64,000 nt of DNA from Triglochin maritima (Eukaryota > Streptophyta > Magnoliopsida > Alismatales > Juncaginaceae), in the NCBI GenBank assembly GCA_963682175.1, contig OY821793.1, positions 29,285,493 through 29,349,492 on the forward strand, read 5' to 3'. Both the position numbers and the translations under genes were made by a program. Positions 60,002 to 64,000 of this stretch are shown here, in pieces; position 1 is the stretch's first letter, and every line of letters begins with the position of its first letter. The notes beneath the pieces are model-generated. The model had not been told where the DNA came from, made no database searches, and saw nothing but the letters and a program-made list of their open reading frames with translations.

Positions 60002-63000
60002 ATGTCCGGCGAAGCACCAGAATCCGGCGAGGTAACGGGGGCGGAATTTTTTTTCCGACTCGGGCGTCTGGCTAGGCCGCCTCCACATAGGTGGAGGCGT
60101 CTGGCTAAGCCGCCTCCACTTAGCAGGCTCATTTTTTGTATGTACCAGCAGGCTCATTTCCCTTCCATCACGATCTCGTCGCTCCACCACTTAGGTGGAG
60201 GCGGTTTAGACAGACGCCTCCACCTAGCTGGAGGCGGCTTAGATGCACGCCTCCACCATGGTGGAGGCGGCCTAGCCAGCCGCCCGTTTTTTTTTGTTTT
60301 TTTTTTTGTTAAATTCAAAATTTTCAGGTTCCGTTGCAAGATTTCGGTGGTGATGGAGAAGATTACAGTGAGCTTTTTGACAGTAAAGAAATATTTACAA
60401 CAATCGAGGAAGGTTGTAAATGGGCGAAACAAATTGCGATAGGAGCCGGATTTTTTTTGGTTATATCATCGTACAAACCAAAAGCAGATAACCGGATGGA
60501 TTGTTACCTAAGATGCGATCGCAGACGTGAGATGAGTTCTCGTGATACGAGTATTGCACTGCGAAAGAATACGAAAAGAAAAGGTTGCGGTTGTCGGTTT
60601 TTGGTAAAAGTGGTGGAGCGACGAGATCGTGATGGATGGGTTATTGTTTCTAGTAGCATGTTTGGGCAGCACAACCACCCATTGGCAGTTTATTCAGAGG
60701 GTCACCGACAGGTCAGCGGACTTAGTGTTGGGGCAAAGCAAATTGTTCGGGATATGACAGAGGCACAAGCAAGGCCCCGTAACATTTTGTTGGCGGTAAA
60801 GAAGAAATTTCCGGACGATAATCCGAATCAAAGACACATTTACAACTTCAGAGAGTACATGAGGAGGACGAAATCTGAAGACAGGAATCCCGCGCAGCAG
60901 TTTCTCAGAGAGGCAGTGCAGCATAAGTATTTGCATTGGATTGTGGCAGATGAAGAAACTAATGTCTTGACTCACGCATTTTTGGCACATCCGACTTCAG
61001 TTCAGTTGTTGCGTACATACCCATTCGTGATCTGTATGGATTCGACGTATAAGACGAACAAGTACAAGATGCCTTTGTTTGAGATGGTTGGGGTTACTCC
61101 AACAAATATGAATTTCCTCGTCGGATATGCGATTTTGCAGGATGAGACCGAGTCTAGTTACCGGTGGGTGTTGGAGAGGTTGCGAGATCTGTTATTGGAT
61201 ATTGTTAGCCCGACAACAATAATTATGGACCGGGAGATGGGTCTGATGCGACCAGTGGCAGAGGTTTTTCCTGAGTCAGCTCATTTACTATGCACCTGAC
61301 ATATCAACAAAGACGTGTACAACTACGCATACCACGTATTCGGCAAGGAGAAGCAGCTTGCAGAGAGTTTTAGACGTGGAAGATGGAGGAGAGTCATGCT
61401 TTCTGATTCAGAGACGGATTATGATAGAGCAGTCCGTAATCTGAAGAATTCTTACAGTTCCTGGCCAGTGCTGACGAAGTATGTGGAAGACACGTGGTTG
61501 GTGCATAAGGAAAAATTCGTTTTGAATTGGACGAATCAAGTTCTTCATTTCGGCAACACTACGAACTGCAGGGTGGAAAGTGCACATTCGGCTCTGAAAG
61601 AGTGGATCACTACATCGACTGCCGCTCTCGACACTCTTTTCGACCGCGTGAACTCGTCTATTGAAATGCAGCTGACAAATATTCGGAACTTTCTTGAAGA
61701 TTCGAGACGTCGAAATTTGGCACATTACATAGGTCCTCTGTTTCAGCATATAAATGGCCGAGTTTCGCATCACTGCTTGTCGTTAATGACTCAGGAGTTG
61801 AAGAGAATGCAGGACTTAAGTGATGAAATTGAATATCGTTGTGGGTGTGCTTTCCTGACAACACATGGGATTCCTTGTGCATGTACCATGTACGAGTGTT
61901 TCGCGTCAGGTGATGGAATTTATTTAGAGCAGATTCATCCATTCTAGAAAACACTTGTTATCGGAGAAGGAGTCCAGATGTCAGAGTTTGTTGATCAGTC
62001 AGCACAAGACACCGAGCATTTTCGGAAGCTAGTGGATGAGATCTCGCAGAGCGATCCTGCAGTAATTCGTAGTGCCTCTCGTATTTTATACGAACAGTTA
62101 CACCCCGATCAGTCGAACTATGGAAAACCTGAAGAAAATACTAAGGTACGAGGTCGACCTAGGGGAAAGTCGACACGTCGGGACCCGAGTGCCTTCGATT
62201 ATGCTGAGCGAGGTCGTGGTCGGTCTGGCAGTAGTGGGAGCAGGGGTCGTGGTCGGTCTGCCAGTAGTGGGAGCAGGGGTCGTCGGTCTAATTCGTCTCG
62301 ATCGTCCTTGAATACGGGCACAAGATCTTCTTGTATGTCGATATCTTTGTTGTTATGTTATTTAATATATATTAGTAATCTAAATGGGGTTGAATATATT
62401 ATCTCCTAATTTTGTTGTTTTAATGAATTGTTATTTACCTATCTTACAGTGTCCGGACGGGTTGACGTGGACAACTTCCCATATAATGATAGACTGCCAG
62501 GAATCATTTTGCCATTTCTGCATAGGTGGAATGACGTACGTGCTGATGGCAACTGTGGATTTCGATGTGTTGCCGATGTCTTTCATGGTGGTCAGGAGAA
62601 CTGGTCGTACGCCCGTCGTGCGATTTCTAATGAGATAGGTGCACATCCTATTTATGAGACAGTCTATTTCGGCCATGTGAGAGAGGCTCGTCAACGAATT
62701 GATTGGGGCGGGGGAGGTTGTGGCGAGGATCATTATATGGAGGTTTGGTCCGACTTGTTTCCTATTGCGATTTTTTACAAGTGTGCGGTCATGTATTTCG
62801 CAGTGGGAACGGATGGTTCGTTGTTCCCGTGTCTTACTGTTCTACCCTGGGAGTGTCCCTCTACCATGACGAGGCCTGTCAGAGAGTTGGTCATTTAGGG
62901 AGTTACGCTCATTTTATTCGTTTGGAATTACTTGATGATTTCCCAGTACCTCCTATAGCGACCTTATGGTATCAAATGCGAGATGAGAGTGTTGTTGGAT

Positions 63001-63050
63001 GGGAGGATCAGTACCAAAGTAGGATGGAGTATTGGAACCGGTTACGTTGA
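60002..63050 (+). pseudogene. MULE transposase joined to an OTU-like cysteine protease (3 exons)
   Basis: Exons: 60002-60031 (MSGEAPESGE, donor GTAACG), 60328-62332 and 62450-63050 (donor GTATGT, acceptor TTACAG). Exon 2 has an N-terminal DNA-binding-like region (CDRRREMSSRD, KGCGCRFLVKV, GQHNHPL). The DDE core of Mutator transposases follows, with D in VICMDSTYKTN, D in IIMDREMG and E in NCRVESAHSALK. A SWIM zinc finger (CGCAFLTTHGIPCAC) and an Arg-Gly/Ser linker with GRGRS.SSGSR repeats come next. Exon 3 has an OTU catalytic start (RADGNCGFRCVADVFHGG) and, in another frame, the His end (GSYAHFIRLEL). Nonsense codons at 61297-61299 (CT-stop-HINKD) and 61945-61947 (HPF-stop-KTL) both replace TGG. 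One frameshift lies near 62840-62890. Confidence 0.87.
60060..60285. repeat. Hairpin-forming repeat array in intron 1 of the MULE gene
   Basis: Several copies of a 22-bp palindrome lie in the G+C-rich intron 60032-60327. The copy at 60248-60269 (CGCCTCCACCA and its exact inverse) is perfect. Near-perfect copies lie at 60215-60236 and 60078-60099, and shorter ones near 60182 and 60109. The last three are 33 bp apart. They are linked by GGCTAGCC/GGCTTAG-like spacers. Confidence 0.9.
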
Positions 63051-63328
63051 TTGTAATTTGTAATGTTTTGTAATGTATAATATATCGTGTATTTCTACTT
63101 ATATCGTGTTGTTTTTTTACCGTATTTTAAATTTAAATATTATTTCATATCTAAAGAAATAAGTTGAAAATCTTTTCGTGAAAAATAAATATTAAAAAAT
63201 ACGATAGTCAAAGAAATATGTAGAAGATATGTTCGTCAGAAATAAATAATAAGAGTACACAAATAAACATAAGCATATACCAACAAATGTACTAACAGTG
63301 CAACAAAACGAAAGTAAAAGCAAGACAA
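63051..63328. other. Short spacer between convergent transposon genes
   Basis: A+T-rich sequence of about 280 bp between the stop codons of the MULE-OTU gene and the PMD gene, presumably both 3' UTRs. Confidence 0.6.
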
Positions 63329-63976
63329 CTACAGCTCAACATCTGAATCATGGTCTGCAATGCCCAACTGGCTGTTCCAATCCTCGATCAGGCGATCCCA
63401 ATCTGTACATGCAAGTCTCGTCGCCTCACTCGGCATGACGTCTCTCTCTCGCAAGAACGGCTGCGTACACCGTATCGCCCTACTCATCCACTGTATGTAA
63501 AATAAAAATTAGCGTACAATAACAAAATATACTTTACAATTAAATATAAAATTAGATAAACTTACCGCATCGGCACATGTCCTATCCAGTGCTCTCTCCG
63601 GTCTCGGAATGATACCGCGTACGAGTAGTGGATGTGAGCACCTACCGAACCACTGCAAATAATCTGGAGCACAAGTGAAGGGGTCGCGGCTACGACTCAG
63701 ATCGGCCAGGTGTAGTCGTCCTAGTCTCGGAAATGTCCTCCAAACCGATTCCGCAGACGAAACGCTGTGCCTGACGTCGTACATCGTGGCAGTCGCAGAC
63801 CGTACTGCATGCTCGGGCGTCGGAATGTCAACCGGTATCACCTGAACGTAGCCTAACTGACGTAACACGCGATCAGGTATATAAGGCTCTGTGATATCCC
63901 TATAACGAATAATGCCGGCAAATGTAGTCCTCGGCACAGCTACAGCAGGATCGGGACCGTACGGTAACCACTCCAC
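63329..63976 (-). CDS. Plant mobile domain protein, C-terminal exons (5' part off window)
   Basis: Two exons on the minus strand: 63976-63566 (acceptor TTTAG, donor GTAAGT) and 63490-63329 (acceptor ATACAG), in phase. The first reads VEWLPYGPDPAVAVPRTTF, then YIPDRVLRQLGYVQVIPVD and FTCAPDYLQWFGRCSHPLL, ending ALDRTCADA. The second reads WMSRAIRCTQPFLRERDVMP to a TAG stop (DHDSDVEL). These are typical of the C-terminal half of the plant mobile domain (PMD, also annotated as aminotransferase-like or protein phosphatase 7 long-form homolog). Host MAIN proteins and many Mutator-type elements carry it. Both visible exons are open. Facing the MULE-OTU gene tail to tail, it may be a second gene of the same element. 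The function is unknown and the remaining exons lie beyond the window. Confidence 0.82.
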
Positions 63977-64000
63977 CTAAACGTTTATACGTTAATAATA

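Noticed and set aside
1..64000. tRNA, rRNA or other structural RNA genes
   Set aside because: I found no cloverleaf with A and B boxes and no rRNA-like sequence. The only tRNA-related sequences are retrotransposon primer-binding sites.

Overview
This is a window of a flowering-plant nuclear genome, most likely a eudicot. The evidence is spliced genes with plant-specific architecture (a three-MBD protein, a small C2 protein of the elicitor-responsive type, a chloroplast m-type thioredoxin), A+T-rich intergenic DNA, and a dense, nested population of plant-type transposons (Ty1/copia, Ty3/gypsy, hAT, MULE, hAT-type MITEs, plant mobile domain relics). I cannot name the species. Layout: 1-1801 holds one end of a copia-type LTR rich in a CGGTCGACCG palindrome, then a probable gypsy LTR relic with degenerate internal repeats. 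1802-9016 is intergenic, with two hAT-type MITEs that have exact 8-bp target duplications (2619-2836 and 7247-7684), a decayed plant mobile domain fragment (4546-4973) and a cluster of short palindromes (8505-8645). 9022-15348 is a minus-strand copia element with both LTRs whose reverse transcriptase has been deleted. 16724-21205 is a plus-strand gypsy element with a 5' LTR, gag and a broken pol, cut off before its 3' LTR. 21237-26079 carries a segment present three times (two near-identical copies and one diverged) around exon-like pieces of an unrecognised minus-strand gene. 26974-33198 is a tandem array of about 17 units of about 363 bp, with a recent three-unit (1,089-bp) duplication inside it. 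Conserved genes follow: an MBD13-like methyl-CpG-binding-domain gene (plus strand, 36842-43366, 8 exons, 846 codons), an elicitor-responsive-protein-3-like C2 gene (minus strand, 44989-48327, 5 exons, 143 codons) and a plastid thioredoxin m gene (minus strand, 50039-52300, 2 exons, 169 codons). The right-hand part is transposon-rich again. A 798-codon hAT transposase (minus strand, 55346-59370) is split by a solo LTR with a 5-bp target duplication (56629-58254), and the LTR belongs to the family seen at 1-650. Next comes a MULE transposase gene (plus strand, 60002-63050) whose last exon encodes an OTU-type cysteine protease domain, and convergent with it the 3' exons of a plant mobile domain gene (minus strand, 63329-63976). 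How the genes relate: the three host genes look intact and independent (nuclear methyl-DNA reading, calcium/lipid signalling, plastid redox). The transposon genes are defective. A striking shared feature is that the hAT, MULE and gypsy reading frames are broken largely at tryptophan codons (TGG to TAG or TGA), which is what deamination of methylated cytosines in silenced elements would produce. Exon boundaries were chosen by eye from reading frame, GT/AG signals and family knowledge. No database search was run.
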